DNA of 64,000 nt. Source: Halorussus limi. Lineage in GTDB: Archaea; Halobacteriota; Halobacteria; Halobacteriales; Haladaptataceae. A program made the position numbers and the translations under genes. Shown here piece by piece: positions 9,162 through 17,674 of the stretch (positions are counted from its first letter, which is position 1; the number at the start of each line of letters is the position of its first letter). Where the stretch lies: assembly GCF_023238205.1 (NCBI RefSeq), contig NZ_CP096659.1:1426001-1490000 (forward strand). The letters run 5' to 3'. The notes beneath the pieces were generated by a model that saw only the letters and a list, made by a program, of their open reading frames with translations, ran no database searches and was not told where the DNA came from.

Positions 9162-11216
9162 GTGTCGAAGCAGGTCCCGCAGGTAGACGCGCTGTTCCTC
9201 CACGAGTCGTCCGGCGACTACGTCGCGGTCGTGAATCGGGACGACGAGCGCGTCTTCCGAGCCAAACTCGAACTGAAGGAGACGAGCGCCGGTCCGCGCC
9301 CCGGCAAGTTCCGCGTCAAGCGCGGCACCAGCGAGGAGCCGCGCAGTCCCGACCAGTTCGTGGAGATAGCGCGCAGAGCCGACCGCATCCGCATCTCCCA
9401 GCAGACCTCTGCCGAGGCCCGCGCGGAATTACAGGAGATGCTCGACGCCTACCAACTCGACGCCAAGGCGGTCCGCACCTGCCGGTTCTGCGCGTCGAGC
9501 GGCCACTACTCGCCCATCACGAGCGACACCGCGGTCGATACCGGCGACGAGTACATCTGCCCCGACTGCGCGAAAGAGGAGTTGGAGCGCGAACTCTCCT
9601 TCCAGGGCGACATGACCCGCGAGGCCCAGGACCGACTCGAGGACCTCCTGCTCGAAGTGCAGGACCTCGAACGCATCACCAACCTGCTGAAGGGGCAACT
9701 CGACCCCGACCTCACGAAGTTCGACGAGATAAGCGCGAACGTCGAGGACGTGGACAACATCCGGGTCGATTCGCTCGACCTCCACCCGGGCATCCAGAAC
9801 CTGCTGGAGTCGCGCTTCGAGGAACTGCTCCCGGTCCAGAGCCTCGCGGTCCAGAACGGCCTGCTCGACGGCGAGGACCAACTCGTCGTGAGCGCCACCG
9901 CGACCGGGAAGACGCTGGTCGGCGAGATGACCGGCATCGACCGCGTGCTGAACGGAAAGGGCAAGATGCTCTTTCTCGTTCCGCTTGTCGCCCTCGCCAA
10001 CCAGAAACACGAGGACTTCGAGGACGAGTACGGCGACCTCGTGGACGTGACCATCCGGGTGGGCGCGAGCAGGGTGCGAGACGACGGCCACGCCTTCGAC
10101 CCGAGCGCCGACGTCATCGTCGGCACCTACGAGGGCGTCGACCACGCGCTCCGGACCGGTCGCGACCTCGGCGACATCGGGACCGTCGTCATCGACGAGG
10201 TCCACACCCTCAAGGAGCAAGAGCGGGGACACCGCCTCGACGGTCTCATCGCGCGTCTCAAGCACTACTGCGAGACCCGCGCCAGCCAGCGCAACGACTA
10301 CGGCGGCGCGCAGTGGGTCTACCTCTCGGCGACGGTCGGCAACCCCGGTTCGCTGGCCGAGTCGCTGGAGGCCAACCTCGTGGAGTTCGAGGAGCGGCCC
10401 GTTCCGCTCGAACGCCACGTCACGTTCGCCGACGGCAAGGAGAAGCCCGACATCGAGAACAAACTCGTCCGGCGCGAGTACGACACCAAGTCCTCGCAGG
10501 GCTACCGGGGCCAGACCATCATCTTCACCAACTCCCGGCGTCGGTGTCACGAAATTTCCCGCCAGTTGGAGTACAGTTCCGCGCCCTACCACGCCGGACT
10601 CGACTACGGCCGCCGGAAGAAGGTCGAGCGCATGTTCGCCGACCAGGACCTCGCGGCGGTCGTGACCACGGCCGCGCTCGCGGCCGGGGTGGACTTCCCG
10701 GCCTCGCAGGTCATCTTCGACACGCTCGCGATGGGCATCGAGTGGCTCTCGGTACAGGAGTTCCACCAGATGCTCGGGCGGGCGGGTCGCCCGGACTACC
10801 ACGACCGCGGGAAGGTGTACGTCCTCGTGGAACCCGACACGGCCTACCACAACAGCATGGAGATGACCGAAGACGAGGTGGCGTTCAAACTCCTCAAGGG
10901 CGAGATGGAGAACGTCCAGACGCTCTACGACGAGAGCTCCGCGGTCGAGGAGACGCTGGCCAACATCACGGTCGCCGGAGCAGAGGCGAAGCGCCTCGGC
11001 GACCGGATGATAGGCGAGATTCCGACCAAGCACGCGCTCGGAAAACTGCTCGAGTACGGCTTCATCGACGGACTCGAACCCACCGACCTCGGCCGAGTCG
11101 TCACGAGTCACTTCCTCGCTCCCGACGAGGCGTTCAAGATTCTCGACGGGGTCCGGAAGGACAACCACCCCTTCGAAATCGTCGCCGAACTCGAACTCCA
11201 CGGCGAGGAAGAGTGA
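9162..11216 (+). CDS. DEAD/DEAH-box helicase, Ski2/Hel308-like, with zinc ribbon
   Basis: The protein has about 684 residues. The N-terminal 200 residues include a zinc ribbon (CRFCAS near 108 and CPDC near 137). The helicase motifs follow: Q-motif region LLPVQSLAVQNG, motif I SATATGKT, motif II IDEVH, motif III YLSAT, motif IV IIFTNSR, motif V TTAALAAGVDFPA, motif VI QMLGRAGRP. A C-terminal helical region resembles the post-RecA part of Hel308. Role: ATP-driven unwinding of nucleic acid, probably repair or RNA metabolism. Start is GTG at 9162 (GTG at 9156 is possible). It is monocistronic. Homologues are widespread in haloarchaea. Confidence 0.88.
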   Translation: MSKQVPQVDALFLHESSGDYVAVVNRDDERVFRAKLELKETSAGPRPGKFRVKRGTSEEPRSPDQFVEIARRADRIRISQQTSAEARAELQEMLDAYQLDAKAVRTCRFCASSGHYSPITSDTAVDTGDEYICPDCAKEELERELSFQGDMTREAQDRLEDLLLEVQDLERITNLLKGQLDPDLTKFDEISANVEDVDNIRVDSLDLHPGIQNLLESRFEELLPVQSLAVQNGLLDGEDQLVVSATATGKTLVGEMTGIDRVLNGKGKMLFLVPLVALANQKHEDFEDEYGDLVDVTIRVGASRVRDDGHAFDPSADVIVGTYEGVDHALRTGRDLGDIGTVVIDEVHTLKEQERGHRLDGLIARLKHYCETRASQRNDYGGAQWVYLSATVGNPGSLAESLEANLVEFEERPVPLERHVTFADGKEKPDIENKLVRREYDTKSSQGYRGQTIIFTNSRRRCHEISRQLEYSSAPYHAGLDYGRRKKVERMFADQDLAAVVTTAALAAGVDFPASQVIFDTLAMGIEWLSVQEFHQMLGRAGRPDYHDRGKVYVLVEPDTAYHNSMEMTEDEVAFKLLKGEMENVQTLYDESSAVEETLANITVAGAEAKRLGDRMIGEIPTKHALGKLLEYGFIDGLEPTDLGRVVTSHFLAPDEAFKILDGVRKDNHPFEIVAELELHGEEE

Positions 11217-11290
11217 CGCTCCTCCCGTCTCCACTTCGTGCGGAGCGACCGGAACGGGACGATTCGCCCTCGCGTCTGACGTTCGTCTGA

Positions 11291-11308
11291 CTGGTTTTAA
11301 TAAACCGT
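11291..11308 (+). promoter_or_regulatory. TATA region of the HalOD1 gene inside a short dyad
   Basis: GGTTT at 11293-11297 and AAACC at 11302-11306 flank TAAT, so the likely TATA element (TTTTAATAAA) sits in a small dyad. It lies about 25 bases before the ATG at 11328, as expected for a leaderless haloarchaeal transcript. Whether the dyad is an operator is inference. Confidence 0.5.
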
Positions 11309-11327
11309 AACCCCGAACCTCAATCCA

Positions 11328-11621
11328 ATGGCCACAGCTAACGGTAAACGGCCGTGTCCGGGTGGCTCCGTGGTTCACGAGACGCGTCACGACGGCGACG
11401 CCGTCTCGATTAGCGAGACTATCATCGAGGCGGTCGCCGCTGCCGAGGGCGTAGACCCGACCGACCGCGACCTGCAACTCTACGAGGCGGTCGACCTCGA
11501 AGCTCTCGACGCGCTCTTCGACCGCCGCTCGTCCGACGGCCACTGGCAGTTCGAGTTCTCCGTCGACGACTATCTGGTGGTCGTGACCGGCGACGGCAAC
11601 GTCTCGGTCTGGGAACGGTGA
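11328..11621 (+). CDS. HalOD1 (haloarchaeal output domain) protein
   Basis: The protein has 97 residues. After about 25 variable residues it matches the HalOD1 output domain: the VSISETIIEAVAAAEGVDPTD helix, LYEAVDLEALDALF, and the C-terminal strand pattern WQFEFSVDDYLVVVTGDGNVSV. The domain is found alone or fused to receiver and PAS modules in haloarchaea and is presumed to be a signalling output module, possibly binding DNA or protein. It is monocistronic. Its partner is unknown. Confidence 0.85.
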   Translation: MATANGKRPCPGGSVVHETRHDGDAVSISETIIEAVAAAEGVDPTDRDLQLYEAVDLEALDALFDRRSSDGHWQFEFSVDDYLVVVTGDGNVSVWER

Positions 11622-11694
11622 CGCCGCCGGCCGTTACGGCGCCGAGACCGGCCGCCTCGCGAAGTCAACACCATTTTTATTTCCGCCGTGAGTC

Positions 11695-13539
11695 GTGTTG
11701 GACGTGGCACTCTCGCTGACGCCGAGCATCGTCGTCGTGTTCGCGGTCATCCTCGCGGCGTTGGTGCTGTTCGCGACAGAACCGGTCCCCATCGACATCA
11801 CCGCCATCGGCATCATGGTCGCGCTGATGGTGCTGGAACCGTGGACCCGGGTCTCTCCTGCCGAGGGCGTCTCCGGATTCGCCAGTTCCGCGACCGTCAC
11901 GGTGCTGGCGATGTTCATCCTGAGCTACGGCGTCCAGCGGACCGGCGCGGTCCAGATTCTCGGCCGGAAGATAGCGGCGTTCACCAAGGACGACGAGAAC
12001 CGGCAACTCGGCGCGACCATCGGCGTCGTCGGCTCTATCTCCGGGTTTATCAACAACACTGCGGCGGTCGCCATCCTGATGCCGATGGTGACCGACCTCG
12101 CCCACGAAGGTAAGACCTCGCCGTCGAAACTCCTGCTCCCGCTCTCGTACGCCTCGATGTTCGGCGGCACGCTCACGCTCATCGGCACCTCGACCAACAT
12201 CCTCGCTAGCGACCTCGCGGCGCAACTCGGCGCCCAGAACCCCGAGGCGTTCCCCGGCCTCCACGCGTTCTCGATGTTCGAGTTCACCAAACTCGGCGTC
12301 ATCGTCTCCGTCGTCGGCGCGGCGTACCTCATGACGGTCGGCCGGTGGCTCACCCCCGCGCGAATCCCCGTTCGCGAGGACCTCACCGAGGAGTTCGGAC
12401 TGGAGGAGTATCTGACCGAGGCGACCGTCACCGCCGATTCGCCGCTGGTCGGCCGGACCGTCGCCGACGCGCTCGACGACACCGAGTTCGACGTGGACCT
12501 CGTGCAACTCATCCGGGAGGGCCAGACGTTCGTGGAACCGCTCGGCCCGAAGGAGATTCAGGCGGGCGACATCTTCGCGCTCCGGACCGACCGCGAGACG
12601 CTCGTCGGTCTCATCGACGCCGAGGGACTCCGACTCCTGCCCGACGTGAGCGTGGACGAGGACGAACTGGAGAGCGGTAACGCCGACCAGAGCCTCGTGG
12701 AAGTCGTCATCGCGCCGCGCTCGTCGCTGGTCGGCGAGACGCTCGCCTCCGCCAACTTCCGGGACCGCTACGACGCAACGGTGCTGGCCCTCCGGCGCGG
12801 TCCCGAGTACATCCGCAAGCGCATGGACCACGCCGAGTTGCAGGTCGGCGACACGCTGCTCGTGCAGGCGACCCCCGACAGCATCTCGCGCCTGAACGTC
12901 AACCGCGACTTCATCGTGGCTCAGGAGATAGAGCGCCCCGACTACCGCGAGTCGAAGATTCCGCTCGCCATCGGCATCGTCGGGGCCGTGGTCGCTGTCG
13001 CCGCCCTCGACGTGCTTCCCATCATGGTCTCGGCGCTCACGGGTGCGCTGGTGATGGTCCTGACCGGCGTCCTCAAGCCCCCGGAGGTCTACGACGCCGT
13101 GGAGTGGGACGTCATCTTCCTGCTGGCGGGCGTCATCCCGCTGGGAATCGCGATGCAGCAGACCGGCGCGGCCGACCTGATAGCCGACTTGCTGGTGCTG
13201 TCGGCCGACTTCATGCCGCCAATCGCGGTGCTGGGCCTGTTCTACATCGTGACCGCGATGCTGACCAACATCGTCAGCAACAACGCCAGCGTGGTGTTGA
13301 TGATTCCGGTCGCGGCCGAGGCCGCCGCCCAACTCGACGCCAACGCCTTCGCGTTCGTCCTCGCGGTCACCTTCGCGGCCTCGACGGCGTTCATGACGCC
13401 GGTGGGTTACCAGACGAACCTCTTCGTCTACGGCCCCGGCGGCTACAAGTTCACCGACTACGTCCGGGTCGGCACCCCGCTCCAGATGCTGTTCGCCGTC
13501 GTCACGACCGCCGGTATCGCGGCGATATGGGGCGTCTGA
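11695..13539 (+). CDS. SLC13 / CitT-family permease with two TrkA-C domains
   Basis: The protein has about 614 residues. Two blocks of membrane helices (about 5-215 and 420-610) flank a cytosolic centre with two TrkA-C (RCK_C) domains, each ending in a QAGDIFALR or QVGDTLLVQ type motif. The domain order is that of the SLC13/DASS anion symporters, which move dicarboxylates, phosphate or sulfate with Na+ or H+. Conserved helix-hairpin motifs are visible, such as FINNTAAVAILMPM and NIVSNNASVVLMIP. Start may be GTG 11695 or GTG 11704; the TATA at 11674-11680 slightly favours the latter. Confidence 0.87.
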   Translation: MLDVALSLTPSIVVVFAVILAALVLFATEPVPIDITAIGIMVALMVLEPWTRVSPAEGVSGFASSATVTVLAMFILSYGVQRTGAVQILGRKIAAFTKDDENRQLGATIGVVGSISGFINNTAAVAILMPMVTDLAHEGKTSPSKLLLPLSYASMFGGTLTLIGTSTNILASDLAAQLGAQNPEAFPGLHAFSMFEFTKLGVIVSVVGAAYLMTVGRWLTPARIPVREDLTEEFGLEEYLTEATVTADSPLVGRTVADALDDTEFDVDLVQLIREGQTFVEPLGPKEIQAGDIFALRTDRETLVGLIDAEGLRLLPDVSVDEDELESGNADQSLVEVVIAPRSSLVGETLASANFRDRYDATVLALRRGPEYIRKRMDHAELQVGDTLLVQATPDSISRLNVNRDFIVAQEIERPDYRESKIPLAIGIVGAVVAVAALDVLPIMVSALTGALVMVLTGVLKPPEVYDAVEWDVIFLLAGVIPLGIAMQQTGAADLIADLLVLSADFMPPIAVLGLFYIVTAMLTNIVSNNASVVLMIPVAAEAAAQLDANAFAFVLAVTFAASTAFMTPVGYQTNLFVYGPGGYKFTDYVRVGTPLQMLFAVVTTAGIAAIWGV

Positions 13540-13617
13540 CGCCGCGTTCCGACCTCGCGTTCCGCGTGCGCCTAAACGAAACGCTTTACAGGGACTGCCG
13601 CGCTAGTAAAAATACGC

Positions 13618-13690
13618 GGGACCGTGGGGTAGCTTGGTATCCTTTCGGCCTTGGGTGCCGATAACCCCGGTTCGAATCCGGGCGGTCCCA
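13618..13690 (+). tRNA. tRNA-Pro (TGG anticodon), integration target
   Basis: The acceptor stem GGGACCG pairs with CGGTCCC, with discriminator A at 13690. The anticodon stem TCGGC/GCCGA encloses CTTGGGT, giving anticodon TGG. The T stem CCCGG/CCGGG encloses TTCGAAT. CCA is not encoded. The last 13 bases form the attL core of the element that follows, so insertion leaves the tRNA intact. A TATA-like CGCTTTACAGG lies about 30 bases upstream. Confidence 0.95.
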
Positions 13691-13691
13691 T
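13678..13691 (+). repeat. attL core
   Basis: CCGGGCGGTCCCAT, forming the 3' end of tRNA-Pro plus one base. An exact copy is attR at 30668. Confidence 0.85.
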
Positions 13692-13787
13692 ACTGTATAA
13701 AAGTAAAGCGGCCATTTTTGCCGCTTCTAAGCGCCTCAGAATCGGTCTGAGTTGCACCGCTTTCGGTGCCGGGAGGTGCTGGTTCTG
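13692..13787 (+). promoter_or_regulatory. Promoter and structured 5' leader of the left-arm operon
   Basis: A TATA box (TGTATAAAAG, 13694-13703) is followed by three hairpins: AAGCGGC/GCCGCTT (13706-13712 and 13720-13726), CTCAG/CTGAG (13735-13739 and 13747-13751) and GCACCG/CGGTGC (13754-13759 and 13764-13769). A strong Shine-Dalgarno GGGAGGTG (13771-13778) precedes the ATG at 13788. A long leader with a ribosome site is unusual among these mostly leaderless genes. The second and third hairpins are also present in the decayed copy at 30735-30770. Confidence 0.6.
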
Positions 13788-14054
13788 ATGGCTGTCCGGT
13801 TACCCGACTCGGACAGCGACCGCACTACCTGCGACTACTGCGAAGCACACGTCACGGCCCATTTCCGGCGGACCTACGGAACTGAGGACCGGCGTGCGAA
13901 GCGGTGCCCAGTGTGCGATTCGTGGCCGCGAATCGAACACGGGTCTGCCCGCGGTGAGGCCGTCGACCATCCCGACCCGCAGGAGTACAACGCTCGAACC
14001 GGCGGGAAGGAACTCCGCCGGAAGTGCGTGGCCGACGGAGGTGACGGACTGTGA
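13788..14054 (+). CDS. Small zinc-finger protein of the element's left arm
   Basis: The protein has 88 residues. CDYC (residues 14-17) and CPVC (residues 41-44) form a CxxC-CxxC pair that probably binds one zinc. It resembles the short zinc-finger proteins (DUF7563-like) common on haloarchaeal plasmids and proviruses; the family name is from memory. It is the first gene of a five-gene operon in which each stop overlaps the next start. A damaged copy lies outside attR at 30777-30920. The start is set by the Shine-Dalgarno sequence 9 bases upstream. Confidence 0.7.
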   Translation: MAVRLPDSDSDRTTCDYCEAHVTAHFRRTYGTEDRRAKRCPVCDSWPRIEHGSARGEAVDHPDPQEYNARTGGKELRRKCVADGGDGL

Positions 14055-14665
14055 GCGCTCTCGCGGAACCACTGTGGCCCGACGAGAGCGCGAACCTCTC
14101 CGCGTACTGGCCCGAGAAAGGCCCGGCGTTCGCTGACTTCGACGAGCGCCTCGGGACGCTCACCGTCGTTTTCGAGCAGTTCGTCCCCGACGATCACTGG
14201 CCCCATCAGGACGACGACGAACCCCGGCCACGTGCGGTGTATCTTCGCGATACCGAACAGTACCGCAATAGCGAGGTCTGGACGGAGCCGCCGATTCGGC
14301 GGGCGCTCGTTGAGGATCTGCTCCAGGTCGCGCGCTACGTCCAGCACGAGACGACGCTCGACGTGCTCGCGGTCCGCACCCGGCCGCTCGCGATGGGCCA
14401 CGTCGGGGTCACCGTCTCGTGGGCGAGTGACCGCGGGTACCAGTACGGTCAGCACGGAAGCGCGACCGACGGGACGGTCTTCGAGGGGTTCGTCTTCGGC
14501 ACGCCGCGTCACTGGACCGACGACGAGTCCCGTCGGCCGATTCTCACGAGCGACCGCAATCCGCTCAACGGAAGCGTCGAGTGGCGGCCGTTCGAGGAGA
14601 GCGACCGCCCCGACGCGAGCGCCCAGACCGGCCTGAGCGCGTTCGCAGGGGGTGACTCGGTGTGA
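14051..14665 (+). CDS. Unknown protein of the left-arm operon
   Basis: The protein has 204 residues, is soluble and acidic, and has no family I recognise. The GTG start overlaps the previous stop as GTGA, so translation is coupled. Tryptophans and aromatic residues are unusually frequent in the first 60 residues and around 115-150 (VSWASDRGYQYGQHG). The middle reads as alternating strands and helices without a cysteine cluster. Position in the operon suggests a role in element maintenance, but this is inference. Confidence 0.6.
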   Translation: MSALAEPLWPDESANLSAYWPEKGPAFADFDERLGTLTVVFEQFVPDDHWPHQDDDEPRPRAVYLRDTEQYRNSEVWTEPPIRRALVEDLLQVARYVQHETTLDVLAVRTRPLAMGHVGVTVSWASDRGYQYGQHGSATDGTVFEGFVFGTPRHWTDDESRRPILTSDRNPLNGSVEWRPFEESDRPDASAQTGLSAFAGGDSV

Positions 14666-15177
14666 CAGTCCACACGACTTACTTCGGCGGACTCAACGCC
14701 ACCGTCTCGCCCGCAGACGACGCGCTCGTTCTCGGCGTCGTTCGGTATCCGAAGGAGTTCGTCCATCGCGTCACCGACCGGAACGTTCCGGCGGTCGCAC
14801 CGCCCGACGACCTGCTCGACGCATTCAAGACCGTCAAGGAGGCTGCCGACCGCGACGGTGTCACGAATCCGAGCGGGGCGGCCTGGCGGACCGTCGACTT
14901 CGAGGATCGGTATCGATCTCATCTCGACGGTTCCGGTCCTCGGCAGGTTCTCACCGAACTGCGCGACCGCGTCGCCCATCGCGATGTCTGGTTCGTCTGC
15001 TGGGAGAAGGACCCGCGGTACTGTCACCGCCGCGTGCTGGCCGAGGTCCTCCTGGAGGAGTGTGACGACCGAGTCGTCCATCATCCCGCCCCGGCGGACC
15101 TCGAAGAGTTCAGCGATGCCCAAGACGGTCCGGATATCGCTCGACTCACCGAGTTCTCTGGAGGTGGGACTGCGTGA
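14662..15177 (+). CDS. DUF488-family protein
   Basis: The protein has 171 residues. The diagnostic DUF488 signature is visible near residues 112-125: VCWEKDPRYCHRRVL, containing the conserved CxE and CHR elements. An N-terminal strand-turn reads TVHTTYFGGL. DUF488 proteins are small, of uncertain biochemistry, and often occur in mobile DNA; some have been proposed to be nucleic-acid related. The GTG start overlaps the previous stop by four bases. Confidence 0.75.
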   Translation: MTVHTTYFGGLNATVSPADDALVLGVVRYPKEFVHRVTDRNVPAVAPPDDLLDAFKTVKEAADRDGVTNPSGAAWRTVDFEDRYRSHLDGSGPRQVLTELRDRVAHRDVWFVCWEKDPRYCHRRVLAEVLLEECDDRVVHHPAPADLEEFSDAQDGPDIARLTEFSGGGTA

Positions 15178-15410
15178 CCTCCGACCAGGTTCTTGAGTCC
15201 ATCGATGCCGCGGTCGACCACGCGACTGTTAGACAGAGTTCGGTGACGGTTCGGGCACGACTGGCGCTCGCCCGAACCGCTCTTCGCGACGAACGGGACG
15301 ACGACGCCGTCGACCACCTCGGCGTCGCGCTCGACCGTGCTCGCCGCGACCGCGTCGCGGGCCTCGTGGAAGACGCACTCCGAGCAGTCGAGGAGGGCGG
15401 GTCGCGATGA
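15174..15410 (+). CDS. Small helical protein of the left-arm operon
   Basis: The protein has 78 residues and is almost entirely helical, rich in Ala, Arg and Asp. The repeated pattern ARLALARTALRDERDDDAV then LGVALDRARRDRV suggests a short helical hairpin or two TPR-like helices. The GTG start overlaps the upstream stop by four bases, and its own stop overlaps the next ATG. No family is recognised. Such small proteins often partner the next product in the operon, here the large winged-helix protein. Confidence 0.55.
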   Translation: MTSDQVLESIDAAVDHATVRQSSVTVRARLALARTALRDERDDDAVDHLGVALDRARRDRVAGLVEDALRAVEEGGSR

Positions 15411-17068
15411 CCCACGTTGCAAGCGCGCCGCACGAACTCAAGGCCAACCTCAATTACACTGAGTACGGACTCTCGCCGTACTGGGCCGTCTCGAATCTCC
15501 TGATTCGCGAGTACGACGGATACGCCTCGGACCTTCAGTTCGAAATCGGCGGCGAGACGTGGGACGTAGAGTTCGCCTATCAGTCCGGCGGTATCGCGCC
15601 ACGCCTACAGGATGATGTCGGTGGTGAAACGCTCTACGAGCCGAAAATCAACGTCCGCGGCGACGGAGAGCGGAAGGCCGACTTCCACATCCGACCGCGG
15701 TACGAGGGAATGACAACTCCCGAGGGCTCGCGAATCAGTTCACCGTTCGACCGCGATTCGCTCCCCAACGAGGGTTATAACGTTCGGGTACAGGGAAGTA
15801 ATCTGGAACCACACGAGTACACTAAACTGCTTCCAGCAATCGTGCAGCGATTAGGTGCCGAGGTCAGTCAGCGAATTAACCCGGACTACTTCACGTCGGG
15901 CAACCTGCACGCCTCCTCGAACGTCGACGAGTACGAGCGGTACGTTCGACTCCGGCGCTCGATGAATCAGAAGGTCATCGGTACCAGCGGTATCCTGCAG
16001 AAACTCCACTTCCTCCTGCTCGACCAGGAAGGCGTCAAGTACTCCATCGACGTGGACAACGAGGACGTGGTCGGGAAGATGCACAAGATGCCGCTGGACC
16101 GGTCGGCGATTCGCGAGGTCCCGCTTGGCTCTCGCGGTAAGCAACTCAAGAGCTACTTGCTGAAGAACCCCGACTCCGTCGACGACACCGACCCGACCTA
16201 TCACCCGAAGTTCGGCGTTCTGTTCAAGAAGTCGCTAAACGGCGAGAACACGATTCGATGGAGCGAGGTCGACGCTCTGACTCGGGAACTCCACGAGAGC
16301 ATCGTCAACTTGCTGTACTGGAGCGGTGTGCCGACCGACCCCGACCATACGACGTTCGTGCCCGACGACCACTTTGCGGCAACCGCGTATGAGGAGGACG
16401 AGAACTCCACAGTTCGGTTGTTCGACGATCCGACGCCTGACCTCGAGGCCAGTCAGGAGGCGATGCTCGTTCGCCAACTCCGAGAACTCACCGACGCGGA
16501 CATGGAACACCTGCGGGCGATGACCGACGGTGGTCAGCGTCACTACGACGCGGTCATCGAAGAGGCCGACACCTCAGTCTCGACGCTTTACCGCACACTC
16601 AAGCGTTGCGATGCACTCCTCAAGTCCGACAACGGCGTGGTGAAGTGGCGCTCGAAGAAGATCCGGCAGGAAGTCGCCGCGGTGTTCGAGCGCGTCGAGG
16701 AGACCGTCGAGGCCGCGGCCGACCAGGCCGCGCGACTGCTCGGGATGGACCCACAGCAGTTGAAGGAGAAAGGCTCGGCCTTCCAAGCGTGGCTGAACCG
16801 CTACGGTGCCGAAGTCCTCGACGACGGTACCGAGCCTCGAAGCAGAGTCCACATCAAGATCACGTCGGTCCTCTCGCGGTTCCGCTCGGGGTCGGGCGAG
16901 TACATCGCGAAGGTCTTGGAGTATCTCGAAATCGTGTGGTCGAAAGCCGGGTTCGACGCCTCGCTACACGGCGCAGTCATCGAATACAACACGGGCAACG
17001 GCTACGAGCGGTTCCGGTACGGCTCGAAGAAACACCAGTCGCTGATGGAGAGTAGCGCGACCCGGTAG
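15407..17068 (+). CDS. Large winged-helix protein, DUF7845-like; candidate replication or maintenance protein
   Basis: The protein has 553 residues. The first 330 residues match a family common on haloarchaeal plasmids and proviruses that I recall as DUF7845 (number from memory): an N-terminal HELKANLNYTEYGLSPYWA segment and a central HPKFGVLFKKSLNGENTIRW block. Residues 350-430 look like a winged helix (VRQLRELTDADMEHLRAM then VSTLYRTLKRCDALL). The C-terminus is helical. It is the last and largest gene of the coupled operon and is followed by a 606-base stretch full of dyads, the arrangement of a replication initiator beside its origin. No Orc1/Cdc6 or rolling-circle Rep is seen elsewhere in the element. 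Confidence 0.65.
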   Translation: MTHVASAPHELKANLNYTEYGLSPYWAVSNLLIREYDGYASDLQFEIGGETWDVEFAYQSGGIAPRLQDDVGGETLYEPKINVRGDGERKADFHIRPRYEGMTTPEGSRISSPFDRDSLPNEGYNVRVQGSNLEPHEYTKLLPAIVQRLGAEVSQRINPDYFTSGNLHASSNVDEYERYVRLRRSMNQKVIGTSGILQKLHFLLLDQEGVKYSIDVDNEDVVGKMHKMPLDRSAIREVPLGSRGKQLKSYLLKNPDSVDDTDPTYHPKFGVLFKKSLNGENTIRWSEVDALTRELHESIVNLLYWSGVPTDPDHTTFVPDDHFAATAYEEDENSTVRLFDDPTPDLEASQEAMLVRQLRELTDADMEHLRAMTDGGQRHYDAVIEEADTSVSTLYRTLKRCDALLKSDNGVVKWRSKKIRQEVAAVFERVEETVEAAADQAARLLGMDPQQLKEKGSAFQAWLNRYGAEVLDDGTEPRSRVHIKITSVLSRFRSGSGEYIAKVLEYLEIVWSKAGFDASLHGAVIEYNTGNGYERFRYGSKKHQSLMESSATR

Positions 17069-17674
17069 CGCGCGACTGGATAGAGACATCTCTATCGTTC
17101 GCTGATTCTCCCCGGAACTCGTTTCCTCAAGCCTCAGTCGCTTACAACTGGGAAATTAGGCGAATTGGTGGGTTCATCGAACCGGTCTGGCGCGCGGTCG
17201 AAACCGGCGATGATCGATAGGTTCGGCATATTCTGCCGTGATAGCACGAGGTCGCGAGCCGCGCGAGACGGCGTTTGTTCCCGGCGAGCGGGAACATCCC
17301 CTTAGAGGGTGTGCCTAAGGGCACCCATCGAAAAAAGTACCCACCAGCTCCGCAAATTCAGCGGAACAGCGGAAATCGAGGTGGAGCGAGGAGAAGGAAA
17401 ACAGAGTGTGTCGAGTTGGAAGGACCAATCGTGCAGTCGCGCGCGGACGCGGTAGGCCGCGCTCGCCGGGCGCGTTCCAATGGTGTGCCCCCGCCCGTGG
17501 GGGGTTGTACTACTCGAATCGTAACACGCGCGTGCGTCTGGTGATAGGAAATTTTCACTTCGGCCGGATGCGGCCGCCGACCGACCACCTCGAACCAGTC
17601 CACGTGGGACTGTCGCTCGACTTGAACTCAGTCAAAACAGTCTTCGTCACCTGTTGGAGTAGGAGTCCCCCGAG
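17069..17674. other. Gene-free, dyad-rich stretch; possible origin region
   Basis: No convincing gene is present. Four strong inverted repeats are: GATAGAGA-CA-TCTCTATC (17079-17096, 11 bases after the stop); GTTCCCG-GCGAG-CGGGAAC (17277-17295); CCCTTAG with CTAAGGG (17299-17305 and 17315-17321), nested with GGGTG/CACCC; and CCCCC-GCCCGT-GGGGG (17488-17503). A short GTTCCAATGG precedes the last G/C string, loosely recalling haloarchaeal origin boxes. A run of six A's follows at 17330-17335. This could be an origin, a terminator cluster or both. Confidence 0.4.

Noticed and set aside
9429-11543. 704-codon minus-strand frame over the helicase
   Set aside because: Antisense to an unmistakable helicase; composition is Val/Glu/Arg-rich without a fold signal.
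17358-17603. Small genes in the dyad-rich stretch after the winged-helix gene
   Set aside because: Frames on both strands run through the palindromes and have no coding-like composition.
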